From positions 1 through 44,865 of the forward strand of contig NZ_JAEKEG010000037.1 of the NCBI RefSeq assembly GCF_016651255.1: a stretch of DNA of 44,865 bases, in the 5' to 3' direction. Positions 1 to 8,266 of this stretch are shown here, in pieces (within the stretch, counting starts at the first letter, position 1; each line of letters starts with the position of its first letter). The position numbers and the translations under genes are program-made. Below the pieces are notes generated by a model. It was not told where the DNA came from. It did no database searches and saw nothing but the letters and a program-made list of their open reading frames with translations. The DNA is from Pseudomonas sp. TH10. GTDB taxonomy: Bacteria; Pseudomonadota; Gammaproteobacteria; Pseudomonadales; Pseudomonadaceae.

Positions 1-1
1 T

Positions 2-913
2 GCCGGACCGGTGATTCTGCTGACTGTCGCCGCCCTCGCCGCCTGGATGTACACGCAAGCCAACGCGACCATCGCCTGGTCGATCCGCGAACCGCTGAGC
101 GGCGGCGAGATGTGGCGCAACATCTTTGCCGGCGGCGCGTTGTGGCTGGCGATCTACGGCACGCTGATCCTCAATTTCTGCGACTTCGCTCGCTCTTCGC
201 CGTGCCGCAAGACCATCAAGGTAGGAAATTTCTGGGGTTTGCCGGTGAATATTCTGGTGTTCGCCGCGATTACTGTTCTGCTCTGTGGCGCGCAATTTCA
301 AATCAATGGGCGGATCATTGAAAGCCCGACCGAGATCATCGCCTCGATTCCCAACACCTTCTTCCTGGTGCTCGGTTGCCTCGCGTTCCTGATCGTCACC
401 GTGGCGGTGAACATCATGGCCAACTTCGTTGCTCCGGCGTTCGTCCTCAGCAACCTGGCGCCGAAATACCTGACCTTCCGCCGTGCCGGGTTGATCAGCG
501 CGACCATTGCCGTGCTGATCCTGCCGTGGAATCTCTACAACAGCCCGCTGGTCATCGTGTATTTCCTGTCCGGTCTCGGTGCCCTGCTCGGCCCGTTGTA
601 CGGCGTGATCATGGTCGACTACTGGCTGATCCGCAAAGGCCAGGTCAACGTTCCGCAGCTCTACAGCGAAGACCCCAACGGCGCTTATTACTACAGTCGC
701 GGCGTCAATTTCCGCGCGGTGGCGGCGTTTATTCCTGCCGCACTGATCGCCATTGTTCTGGCACTGGTGCCGGGTTTCCACAGCGTCTCACCCTTCTCCT
801 GGCTGATCGGTGCCGGTATCGCCGGGATGCTCTACCTGATCATCGCCAAGCGTCAGCCGCACTACGCTGACGTCAGCGGTGAATCCATCGCGGTCGACAA
901 CGCCGGCCACTAA
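2..913 (+). CDS. NCS1-family nucleobase/hydantoin:cation symporter, C-terminal part
   Basis: The gene enters from the left edge, so only about the last 303 residues of an inner-membrane permease of roughly 490 residues are present. The sequence is a series of hydrophobic helices and carries the NCS1-type segments SNLAPKYL and VDYWLIRKGQ near the C-terminus. NCS1 proteins (Mhp1, PucI, cytosine and allantoin permeases) import nucleobases or hydantoins with a cation. The gene is followed after 55 bp by a hydantoin-racemase-like gene on the same strand, which favours a hydantoin, allantoin or similar ureide substrate. The exact substrate cannot be told from this fragment. Confidence 0.88.
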   Translation, partial: AGPVILLTVAALAAWMYTQANATIAWSIREPLSGGEMWRNIFAGGALWLAIYGTLILNFCDFARSSPCRKTIKVGNFWGLPVNILVFAAITVLLCGAQFQINGRIIESPTEIIASIPNTFFLVLGCLAFLIVTVAVNIMANFVAPAFVLSNLAPKYLTFRRAGLISATIAVLILPWNLYNSPLVIVYFLSGLGALLGPLYGVIMVDYWLIRKGQVNVPQLYSEDPNGAYYYSRGVNFRAVAAFIPAALIAIVLALVPGFHSVSPFSWLIGAGIAGMLYLIIAKRQPHYADVSGESIAVDNAGH

Positions 914-968
914 CCCTTGGCGGCCCGGCGACGTCGGGCCGCAGAACCACCCGCTATAAGGACTTCCC

Positions 969-1697
969 ATGCGTATTCTCGTGGTCAACGTCAACACCAC
1001 CGAGTCCATCACCCAAGCCATCGCCCGCTCGGCGCAGGCTGTTGCTTCACCCGGTACCGAAATCGTTGGCTTGACGCCGTTTTTCGGCGCGGACTCGATT
1101 GAAGGCAACTTTGAAAGCTACCTCGCCGCGATCGCCGTGATGGATCGGGTGATGGCCTACGATCAGCCGTTCGACGCGGTGATACAGGCCGGTTACGGCG
1201 AACATGGCCGTGAAGGTTTGCAGGAATTGCTCAATGTGCCGGTGGTGGACATCACCGATGCAGCCGCCAGTACCGCGATGTTTCTCGGCCATGCCTACTC
1301 GGTGGTCACGACCCTGGATCGCACCGTGCCCCTGATCGAGGACCGGTTAAAGCTCTCCGGCCTGTGGGACCGCTGCGCCTCCGTGCGGGCCAGTGGCCTG
1401 GCGGTGCTGGAACTGGAATCGGATCCGCAGCGTGCGCTGGAAGCCATTGTCCGCCAGGCGGAATTGGCGGTGCTCGAAGACAAGGCCGAGGTAATTTGCC
1501 TGGGTTGCGGCGGGATGGCCGGGCTGGACGAGCAGATCCGCGAGCGCACCGGCGTGCCGGTCGTGGATGGCGTGACAGCGGCGGTGACCATCGCTGAATC
1601 GCTGGTGCGGCTGGGGTTGTCGACGTCCAAGGTGCGGACTTATGCCACGCCGCGGCCGAAGAAGATCATTGGTTGGCCGGTGCGGTTTGGTCGGTAG
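969..1697 (+). CDS. Asp/Glu/hydantoin racemase superfamily protein, first catalytic Cys replaced by Gly
   Basis: This 242-residue protein starts at ATG 969 behind AAGGAC. It opens with the nucleotide-like ILVVNVNTTES motif typical of hydantoin and allantoin racemases (HyuE/HpxA). These enzymes use two cysteines to invert a carbon centre. The second is present (LGCGGMA, Cys180). At the first site, usually A-C-F-G/S-D, the protein reads QAGYGEHG, with Gly75. Arylmalonate decarboxylase of the same superfamily also has Gly in the first site and a single catalytic Cys, so decarboxylation or another one-Cys reaction is possible. The upstream NCS1 permease suggests a shared ureide substrate. Family membership is secure; the reaction is not. 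Confidence 0.85.
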   Translation: MRILVVNVNTTESITQAIARSAQAVASPGTEIVGLTPFFGADSIEGNFESYLAAIAVMDRVMAYDQPFDAVIQAGYGEHGREGLQELLNVPVVDITDAAASTAMFLGHAYSVVTTLDRTVPLIEDRLKLSGLWDRCASVRASGLAVLELESDPQRALEAIVRQAELAVLEDKAEVICLGCGGMAGLDEQIRERTGVPVVDGVTAAVTIAESLVRLGLSTSKVRTYATPRPKKIIGWPVRFGR

Positions 1698-1710
1698 ACC
1701 GAAGCGCTCC

Positions 1711-1893
1711 AATCGCGGGCAAGCCCGCTCCCACAGGTACCCCATATAACTGAAGACCACATCGAACCTGGGGGCCACAGGTACTACCTGTAATTGGAGA
1801 CAACATCGAACCTGTGGGAGCAGCCTTGCTCCCACAGGCAGTACACATATTTGGAGCTGACATCGAACCTGTGGGAGCGGGCTTGCCCGCGAT
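1711..1893. repeat. REP element cluster
   Basis: Several copies of the Pseudomonas REP core occur in both orientations: ATCGCGGGCAAGCCCGCTCC at about 1712, a degenerate copy around 1763-1783, GTGGGAGCAGCCTTGCTCCC at about 1813, and GTGGGAGCGGGCTTGCCCGC at about 1871. The phrase ACATCGAACCTG precedes three of them, so the unit was duplicated in tandem. The cluster fills the gap between the convergent racemase and LysR genes. Confidence 0.85.
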
Positions 1894-1919
1894 GGGCGCG
1901 CCTCGGCCTGAAACCTCGC

Positions 1920-2846
1920 TCAAATCGCACTGAATCGCCGCGCCAACCCTCTTTCGACAAACTGCTCAATCACGAAATCCACAAACGCCCGCGTCTTGCC
2001 GGGCAACAACTTATGCTCGGCATAGTAAATCGAAATATTGCCATCATCGACGAACCACTCCGGCAACACCCGCTGCAACGTCCCCGCGTCCAGATATCCC
2101 ACCGCAAACGGCATGCTCACCAGCGCAACGCCCAACCCCTGCGCCGCCGTCCTGCAAGCGGCCTCGGAATCGCTCATGGTCATCCGCGCCTTGAGCATCA
2201 ACGGCCGACAGTTCTGCGGATTGCGCCCGACCAATTGCCAGGAACGCACGCGCCCGGTTTGCGGTGAGCGGATCAGAATACCGTCGTGATGATTGAGGTC
2301 GTCCGGCTCAGTGATTTCGGGATTTCTCTGCAAATAATCAGCGGACGCCACCAATATCCGGTGCGCCGGACTCAACTTGCGTGCGATCACGCCTTGCGGC
2401 AGTTCGAAACCGCCACCGATGGCCGCGTCAAAGCCCTGCCCGATCAGATCGACCTGGCGATTATCGAAATGCCAGTCCGGATTGATCGCGGGGTAACGCC
2501 GCAGGAACTCACCGAGCATTGGCACGATATGCAGGCACCCAAACGCCGCGCCCATGCTGACTTTCAACGTTCCCGCCGGGAGCCCTTCGACACTGGCCAG
2601 ATTGGCCACGGCATTTTGAATGGTCGTCAGACTGCCACTGACCTGATTTAGAAACAGCTGCCCAGCCTCGGTCAACGTCAGGCTGCGGGTGCTGCGCTGG
2701 AAGAGCCGCACACCGAGCCGCCCCTCGAGTTTCGCGACACTTTTGCCGACCGCCGCCGGGGTCAGGCTCAAGCGCCGCGCCGCCTCGGCAAAACTGCCGA
2801 CTTCGGCGCTACGCACAAAGCATTCGATACTGCTGAAGGTTTCCAT
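1920..2846 (-). CDS. LysR-family transcriptional regulator
   Basis: A 308-residue protein of standard LysR length. Residues 1-60 form the winged helix-turn-helix (FVRSAEVGSFAEAARRL, then LEGRLGVRLFQRSTR). The remainder is a periplasmic-binding-protein-like co-inducer domain. The start lies only 10 bp after the stop of the GntR regulator on the same strand, so the two are probably co-transcribed away from the pxp operon. It may sense an intermediate of that pathway or regulate something else; no divergent target lies directly upstream, as is usual for LysR genes. Confidence 0.92.
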   Translation of the reverse strand: METFSSIECFVRSAEVGSFAEAARRLSLTPAAVGKSVAKLEGRLGVRLFQRSTRSLTLTEAGQLFLNQVSGSLTTIQNAVANLASVEGLPAGTLKVSMGAAFGCLHIVPMLGEFLRRYPAINPDWHFDNRQVDLIGQGFDAAIGGGFELPQGVIARKLSPAHRILVASADYLQRNPEITEPDDLNHHDGILIRSPQTGRVRSWQLVGRNPQNCRPLMLKARMTMSDSEAACRTAAQGLGVALVSMPFAVGYLDAGTLQRVLPEWFVDDGNISIYYAEHKLLPGKTRAFVDFVIEQFVERGLARRFSAI

Positions 2847-2856
2847 GCGGGGCTGA

Positions 2857-3522
2857 CTATCGATTCATGCTGCGTTCGTAGGCCGCCAGAACGGTGCGCT
2901 CCGATTGCACCAGATAGGCTTCGAGCATCCGGGTCGCCTCCTCCGGTCGCCCCTCTTCTATGCAACGCAAGACTGAAATGTTCATGTCGACGTAAGGCAT
3001 GTGCAGGAATTCGGCGTCATCCAGCAGGCCGAACGCCAAGCGCAACTCGGCCGATATCTGCCCATAGAACACCACCAATCGCGGGCTGTCGGCGAGCTCG
3101 ACGATAGCCTTGTGGAACATCATGTTAGCGGTGCCGACTGCTTTCCAATCCTTGGCTTCGCGCGCTTGCATGCCCGCCTCCACCGCCTGACGCATATGCA
3201 ATGCCCCCGGGTGCAGCGGGTACCCCTGGGCAATGGCCTTGCATTCGATAAAGCGGCGTACACGATAGATGTCAATGATCGACGCCATATCAGGCACCGC
3301 CACAGTGACCCCGCGATTAGGCTCATGCTTGAGCAAACCCTCACGGGTCAGGACCCTGAATGCCTCTCTGAGCGTGTTGCGGGAAATCTGCAGACTATCG
3401 GCCAGCGCCGCTTCGGACAGCCGTTGCCCCGGTACCAATTCGCCTTCGACCAGCATCCTGCGGACCTCCTGGGTAATGGACTCACCCAGCGAGCGCGGAA
3501 GGGAATGTGCAACGTCGTTCAT
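2857..3522 (-). CDS. GntR-family regulator (FadR/FCD subfamily)
   Basis: The DNA-binding winged helix (LSEAALADSLQISRNTLREA) is followed by an all-helical FCD ligand-binding domain containing MMFHKAIVELADS. I chose the internal ATG at 3522 (MNDVAHSL, 221 residues); an in-frame ATG at 3549 would add nine residues. The C-terminal FCD segment that usually contributes a metal-binding His reads VDMNISVL, with Asn instead. The gene is divergent from the pxp/NRAMP operon, and the palindrome at 3670-3684 in the shared intergenic region is its likely operator. Such regulators are usually repressors relieved by an organic acid, here plausibly 5-oxoproline or a related compound (inference). Confidence 0.9.
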   Translation of the reverse strand: MNDVAHSLPRSLGESITQEVRRMLVEGELVPGQRLSEAALADSLQISRNTLREAFRVLTREGLLKHEPNRGVTVAVPDMASIIDIYRVRRFIECKAIAQGYPLHPGALHMRQAVEAGMQAREAKDWKAVGTANMMFHKAIVELADSPRLVVFYGQISAELRLAFGLLDDAEFLHMPYVDMNISVLRCIEEGRPEEATRMLEAYLVQSERTVLAAYERSMNR

Positions 3523-3669
3523 GTGCGGTCCAGAGTCAGGGAAAGTCATTTTGATGTTCTATCAGAGCTCAGCGCATAGCAAGAACCGAGGGTGCCGAGT
3601 GCATCAATAAGTAACACGCAGGAGTGATATGGTTACAAACTGGTGCATATTGTGGAACTACCATGAATG

Positions 3670-3684
3670 GATTGTTCAACAATC
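3670..3684. promoter_or_regulatory. Candidate GntR (FCD) operator
   Basis: GATTGTTCAACAATC is a perfect 7-bp inverted repeat around one central base. It matches the TTGT-N-ACAA style of FadR/FCD operators. It lies about 148 bp upstream of gntR and 43 bp upstream of the sigma-54 promoter. Confidence 0.6.
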
Positions 3685-3726
3685 AAATAGCCATGCATCA
3701 ACACTTTCAGCCATATGATTGAAACC

Positions 3727-3742
3727 TGGCACGCTCGTTGCT
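3727..3742 (+). promoter_or_regulatory. Sigma-54 (RpoN) promoter of the pxp operon
   Basis: TGGCACGCTCGTTGCT matches the sigma-54 consensus TGGCACG-N4-TTGCW at every conserved position, with the correct 11-bp distance between the -24 GG and -12 GC. Transcription would start near 3753, about 24 bp before the GTG start of the NRAMP gene. RpoN promoters need an enhancer-binding activator; none is encoded in the window. Confidence 0.82.
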
Positions 3743-3776
3743 CAATCAAACCATCCCCTACCGAAGGAATGATGCC

Positions 3777-5038
3777 GTGACAGAGACAGCCGTGACACCG
3801 TCCGCCGGGACACAGACCGCTCAGGATTTTGCCAAGGCGCGACGGTCCTCCTGGTCGCCGCCATTTTCATGATGGCGACTTCTGCCATCGGTCCTGGATT
3901 CATTACCCAGACCGCCACCTTCACGGCCAAGATGGGTGCGGCATTTGCGTTCGGTATCCTGGCGTCGATTCTTATCGACTTCGTGGTGCAACTGAACGTC
4001 TGGCGCATCGTCACCCTGACCCGAATGCGTGCCGCAGACGTGGCCAACAAAGCGATTCCAGGCAGTGGTTACCTGCTGGCGGTGCTGGTGATCTTCGGCG
4101 GCCTGGTGTTCAACGTCGGCAACATCGCCGGTGCCGGGCTGGGCCTGAACGCGCTGATGGGGCTTGATGCAAAATGGGGCGGCAGCCTGAGCGCCCTGCT
4201 GGCCATCGGCATCTTCCTCTCCCACCGCGCCGGATTGGCCGTCGACCGGCTGATCGTGGTGCTGGGCCTGGTGATGATTGGCCTGACGCTGTTCGTGGCC
4301 TTCGCCTCCAATCCGCCACTGGGTGAGGCGCTCTACCAGACCGTACTTCCGGACCAGATCAACTTCGCCACCATTACCACCATTGTCGGCGGCACGGTCG
4401 GCGGTTACATCACTTATGCCGGGGCTCACAAACTGCTGGACCGCGGTACTACCGGAGTCGAAAACCTCCAGGCAGTCACCAAGGCAGCCCTGAGCGGCAT
4501 CCTGGTCACCGGCCTGATGCGCTACGTCCTGTTTCTCGCCATCCTTGGCGTGGTGGCCAGTGGCGTCGTTATCGACACCTCGGGTCAGGGCGCCAATCCG
4601 GCCGCGCAAGCCTTCCAGGCAGCGGCTGGGCAAATCGGCCTGCGCGTTTTCGGCCTCATCCTCTGGGCCGCCAGTATCACCAGTGTGATCGGCGCGGCTT
4701 ACACGTCCATTTCCTTCATCACCGTGTTCATGCCGAGCATCACCGAGAAAGGACGCAACCGCGCCACGATGGTGTTCATCGCCCTGTCACTGCTGATCTT
4801 TGTCCTGATGGGTACGGCTCCGGCGGCATTGTTGCTCTTCGCGGGCGGCTTTAATGGCCTGATACTGCCCATCGGCCTGAGCATCTTCATCTACGTGGGC
4901 TGGCGCCGGTCCGACCTCATGGACGGTTATCATTACCCTCGCTGGCTGTTGCTGCTAGGCGCCCTGACCTGCCTGCTGACCTGGTACATGGCGATCAAAT
5001 CCGTCGGGCCGATTTTCGCCTTCCTCAACATTGCCTGA
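3777..5038 (+). CDS. NRAMP-related transporter (YcsG-like), frameshifted near its N-terminus
   Basis: The start is GTG 3777 with AAGGAA nine bases upstream. Its frame runs to a stop at about 3872, while the conserved protein continues in the next frame from [11 protein letters not shown] (about 3869). Restoring one base, best in the CC at 3847-3848, gives one 420-residue protein with about eleven membrane helices. It belongs to the NRAMP-related family found beside pxpA in Bacillus (ycsG). The canonical NRAMP helix-1 metal motif DPGN is absent (here IGPGF) and no MPH motif is visible in the helix-6 region, so it may not carry divalent metal ions. Uptake of the pathway substrate or of a cofactor ion are both open. 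It is the first gene of the operon. Confidence 0.85.
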
Positions 5039-5066
5039 GCCCGATGACGAACAAGGAGTCAAGTTA

Positions 5067-5837
5067 ATGCCAACGATAGACATCAACAGCGACCTGGGCG
5101 AAAGCTTCGGCGCCTGGCGCATGGGCGACGATGCCGCGATGCTCGACGTCGTGACCAGCGCCAATGTCGCCTGCGGTTTTCACGCCGGCGACCCGGCCGG
5201 CATCCTGCAGACGCTGAAAGCTGCGGTGGCAAAAAACGTCACCATTGGTGCCCATGTCGCTTATCCGGACAAAGTCGGCTTTGGCCGCCGCAACATGGAC
5301 CTGTCCAGCGATGAACTGACGGCTGATGTGATCTACCAGATCGGCGCGCTGCAGGGTCTGGCCAAGGCCGCTGGCAGCAGCGTGCGCTATGTGAAGCCCC
5401 ACGGCGCCCTGTACAACACCATTGCTCACGATCGTCGTCAGGCGTTGGCCGTGATCGAAGCCATCCGCGCGATCGACTCCAGCCTGGTATTGGTTGCATT
5501 GGCAGGCTCGAGCCTGATTGAACTGGCCCGTAACGAGGGCTTGCAGTGTATCGCCGAAGCCTTCGCTGACCGTGCCTATACCCCACAAGGCACCCTCGTC
5601 TGTCGCCGCGAACCCGGCGCCGTGCTGCACGATCCCAAGCTCGTCGCCCAACGCATGCTGCACCTCGTTGAGCACGGCACCCTGGAAGCGATCGATGGCA
5701 GCCTGGTCAGCATCCAGGCCGACTCGATCTGCGTCCACGGCGATAGCCCGGCAGCGGTGGACATGGCCCGTGAACTGCGTCGCGTGCTGGAACAGGCCAA
5801 CATGTCCCTGCAACCGTTTGCCGGAGGTCGTCCATGA
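5067..5837 (+). CDS. pxpA: 5-oxoprolinase subunit A (LamB/YcsF family)
   Basis: A 256-residue cytoplasmic protein starting at ATG 5067 behind AAGGAG; the in-frame ATG at 5031 is less likely. It carries the family signatures [13 protein letters not shown] at the N-terminus, [13 protein letters not shown] at about 30-42, and VKPHGALYN at about 110. PxpA works with PxpB and PxpC to open 5-oxoproline to glutamate at the cost of ATP. The stop overlaps the next ATG by four bases (ATGA), showing translational coupling to the hydro-lyase gene. Confidence 0.95.
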   Translation: MPTIDINSDLGESFGAWRMGDDAAMLDVVTSANVACGFHAGDPAGILQTLKAAVAKNVTIGAHVAYPDKVGFGRRNMDLSSDELTADVIYQIGALQGLAKAAGSSVRYVKPHGALYNTIAHDRRQALAVIEAIRAIDSSLVLVALAGSSLIELARNEGLQCIAEAFADRAYTPQGTLVCRREPGAVLHDPKLVAQRMLHLVEHGTLEAIDGSLVSIQADSICVHGDSPAAVDMARELRRVLEQANMSLQPFAGGRP

Positions 5838-6639
5838 ACGCCCTGGAACGCGCTCGCCAGGCGGCCATCGCCGCTGGCCGTGAAGCTCGCTCGGCCTACC
5901 GCGGCGGCCTGGTCACCCCCACCGCCGGCATCGCACCGGGCATGACTCAGGCGAACCTGATTGCCTTGCCCCGCGACTGGGCCTACGACTTCCTGCTGTA
6001 TGCCCAACGCAACCCCAAGGCTTGTCCGGTGCTTGACGTCACTGACGCTGCAAGCCCCCACACCCGGCTGGCGGCAGGGGCTGACCTGCGCACCGACCTG
6101 CCCCTGTACCGCATCTGGCGTGACGGCAAGCTGGTGGAGGAAGTCAGCGACGCCACCCAGGCCTGGGCCGAACACGACGACATGGTGGCCTTCCTGATCG
6201 GTTGCAGCTTTACCTTTGAAACAGCCCTGCAAGAGGCAGGCATTGAAGTGCGGCATATCGCCGATGGCTGCAACGTGCCGATGTACCTGACCAACCGTGC
6301 CTGCCGCCCGGCCGGGCGCCTGCAGGGTGAGATGGTGGTGTCGATGCGACCGATCCCCGCTGATCGCGTGGCCGAGGCCTGCGGTATCTCCGGGCGCTAC
6401 CCTCGGTGCATGGGGCCCCGGTCCACGTCGGCGAGCCTGGCTTGCTGGGGATCCAGGACCTGGCCCGGCCCGATTTCGGTGACGCCGTGCGCATCGAGCC
6501 GGGCGAGGTCCCGGTGTTCTGGGCTTGCGGGGTAACGCCTCAAGCCGCGGTCATGGCCTCGGGCGTACCCTTCGCAATCACCCATTCGCCCGGCCATATG
6601 TTCATCACCGACGTGCCCGACAGCACGTACCACGTCTAG
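5834..6639 (+). CDS. Putative hydro-lyase (DUF1445, YcsI-like), one-base frameshift
   Basis: The first part reads in one frame to about [12 protein letters not shown], and the rest ([15 protein letters not shown] to ITHSPGHMF) continues in another. Adding one C to the CCC run at 6400-6402 joins them into a 268-residue protein, the normal length for the DUF1445 family, which includes Bacillus YcsI and proteins related to D-glutamate cyclase. Such an enzyme could add or remove water in a cyclic glutamate-type substrate, which fits the neighbouring pxp genes. It overlaps pxpA by 4 bp and is 9 bp ahead of pxpB. The exact reaction is unknown. Confidence 0.88.
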
Positions 6640-6648
6640 GAGTCTGCT

Positions 6649-8266
6649 GTGCGTTTCTTACCGGTAAACCTGGACGCCCTGCTCGTCGAATTGAACGACC
6701 TGGATGAGACCCTGGCATTGTTCGACGCCCTGACGGCGGAGCCTATTGCGGGCGTGGAAGAAATCATTCCTACCGCACGAACCTTGCTGATCCAGTTCCG
6801 CCCCAGCGCCATTGCGCGGCAGGCGCTGGTCAATCGTATCGCCGGCCAGGACCTGAGCCAGCGCCGCGCGATCGAGCATCGCCGGGTGGAAATTCCCGTT
6901 CATTACAACGGTGAAGACCTGGACGAAGTCGCAACGCTGCTGGGGATCAGCCGCGCCGAGGTGGTTCAACGCCACACCGCCCATGACTACAGCGTGGCCT
7001 TTTGCGGCTTTGCTCCGGGCTTCGCCTACCTGACCGGCGGTGCGGGTTTCCAGGTGCCTCGCCGACAAACGCCGCGTACCCGCATACCCGCAGGTGCGGT
7101 TGCCCTGGCGGGGAATTCAGCGGTGTTTACCCGCAGGCCAGCCCTGGTGGGTGGCAGATCATCGGCGTCACGCCGTTGCAGATGTGGGACCTGAACCGTG
7201 CTGAATCGGCCCTGCTTCGCCCCGGCTACAAAGTGCGATTCACCGATGCCGGCCCGCTTCCGGCAGGCGGCCTGCCCGCCTCCACTGCGCAGGCAAGCGC
7301 CGCCGCCCCCAGCGGTGCCTACCTGCAAATCATTACGCCCGGCTTGCACTGCGTCCTCCAAGACATGGGCCGACCCGGCCAGACCGGCCAAGGCGTATCC
7401 CGCTCCGGCGCGCTGGACCTCGGCGCGCTGCGCGCAGCCAACCGCGCGGTCGGCAACCCTTCGGACATGGCCTGCGTGGAAGCAGTGCTCGGCGGCCTGA
7501 GCTTCATCTGTCATGGCCATGCGGTGATCGCAATCACCGGCGCGCAAACCCCGGTCATCATCACCAACGCCAGTGGGCTGCAATGGTCTGCCGACAACTA
7601 CCAGCCCATCGAACTGGAGCCCGGGGACAAAGTCAGCCTGGGTTCACCTTCGGCAGGGTTGCGCAGTTACCTGGCGATTCGCGGCGGCTTTGAGGTCACT
7701 GCGGTGCTCGGCAGCCTGTCCACCGACACGCTCGCCCAGGTCGGCCCCCTGCTCTCGCGGCCGGTGACCGACTGGGCTTTAACGCGCTGACGACAGGCAC
7801 CAGCGTTTCGTTGAACGAATCTCCCGCCTTTGACCTGCCCACCGCGGCCACCATCGTGACCCTCGACGTGGTCATGGGGCCGCGCACTGACTGGTTTACC
7901 GAAGACGCCATCCAGCGGCTGGGCAGCCAGCTGTGGCGCGTCACCTCACAGTCCAACCGGGTCGGTATTCGCCTGGCGGGTGAAACGCCGCTGGAACGCA
8001 GCAACCATCAGGAGTTGCCCAGCGAAGGCACTTCCGTGGGCGCCATCCAGGTTCCGGCCAGCGGCCAACCGGTGCTGTTTCTCGCCGATCACCCGTTGAC
8101 CGGTGGTTACCCAGTGATCGGCGCAGTCGCCAGCTACCACCTGGACCTGGCGGGCCAGATCCCGGTCAATGCGCAGATTCGCTTCAACCCTCTGGGTGGC
8201 TTCAAAGAGATGCAACCCGATACGCAAGCCTCTTCATCAACTGCCGATGTGAACAAACTCCCATGA
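6649..8266 (+). CDS. pxpBC: Fused 5-oxoprolinase subunits B and C (KipI-KipA), two one-base frameshifts
   Basis: GTG 6649 starts a KipI/PxpB domain ([14 protein letters not shown] at about 120-135). One missing G in GGGG 7110-7113 shifts the frame before its conserved end ([18 protein letters not shown]). The same frame then runs without stop or clear restart through an Ala-rich linker into a KipA/PxpC domain ([19 protein letters not shown]). A second missing G in GGG 7774-7776 splits off the last 160 residues (NESPAFDL to [10 protein letters not shown]). Corrected length is 539 residues. KipI-KipA domains form the ATP-using part of prokaryotic 5-oxoprolinase and are homologous to the carboxyltransferase part of urea carboxylase. 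The stop overlaps the biotin carboxylase start by 4 bp. Confidence 0.9.

Noticed and set aside
3777..8266. Interpretation of the pxp operon as a decaying pseudogene cluster
   Set aside because: All four breaks are single-base losses in homopolymers, the remaining codons are intact, and similar errors occur in unrelated genes elsewhere in the window.
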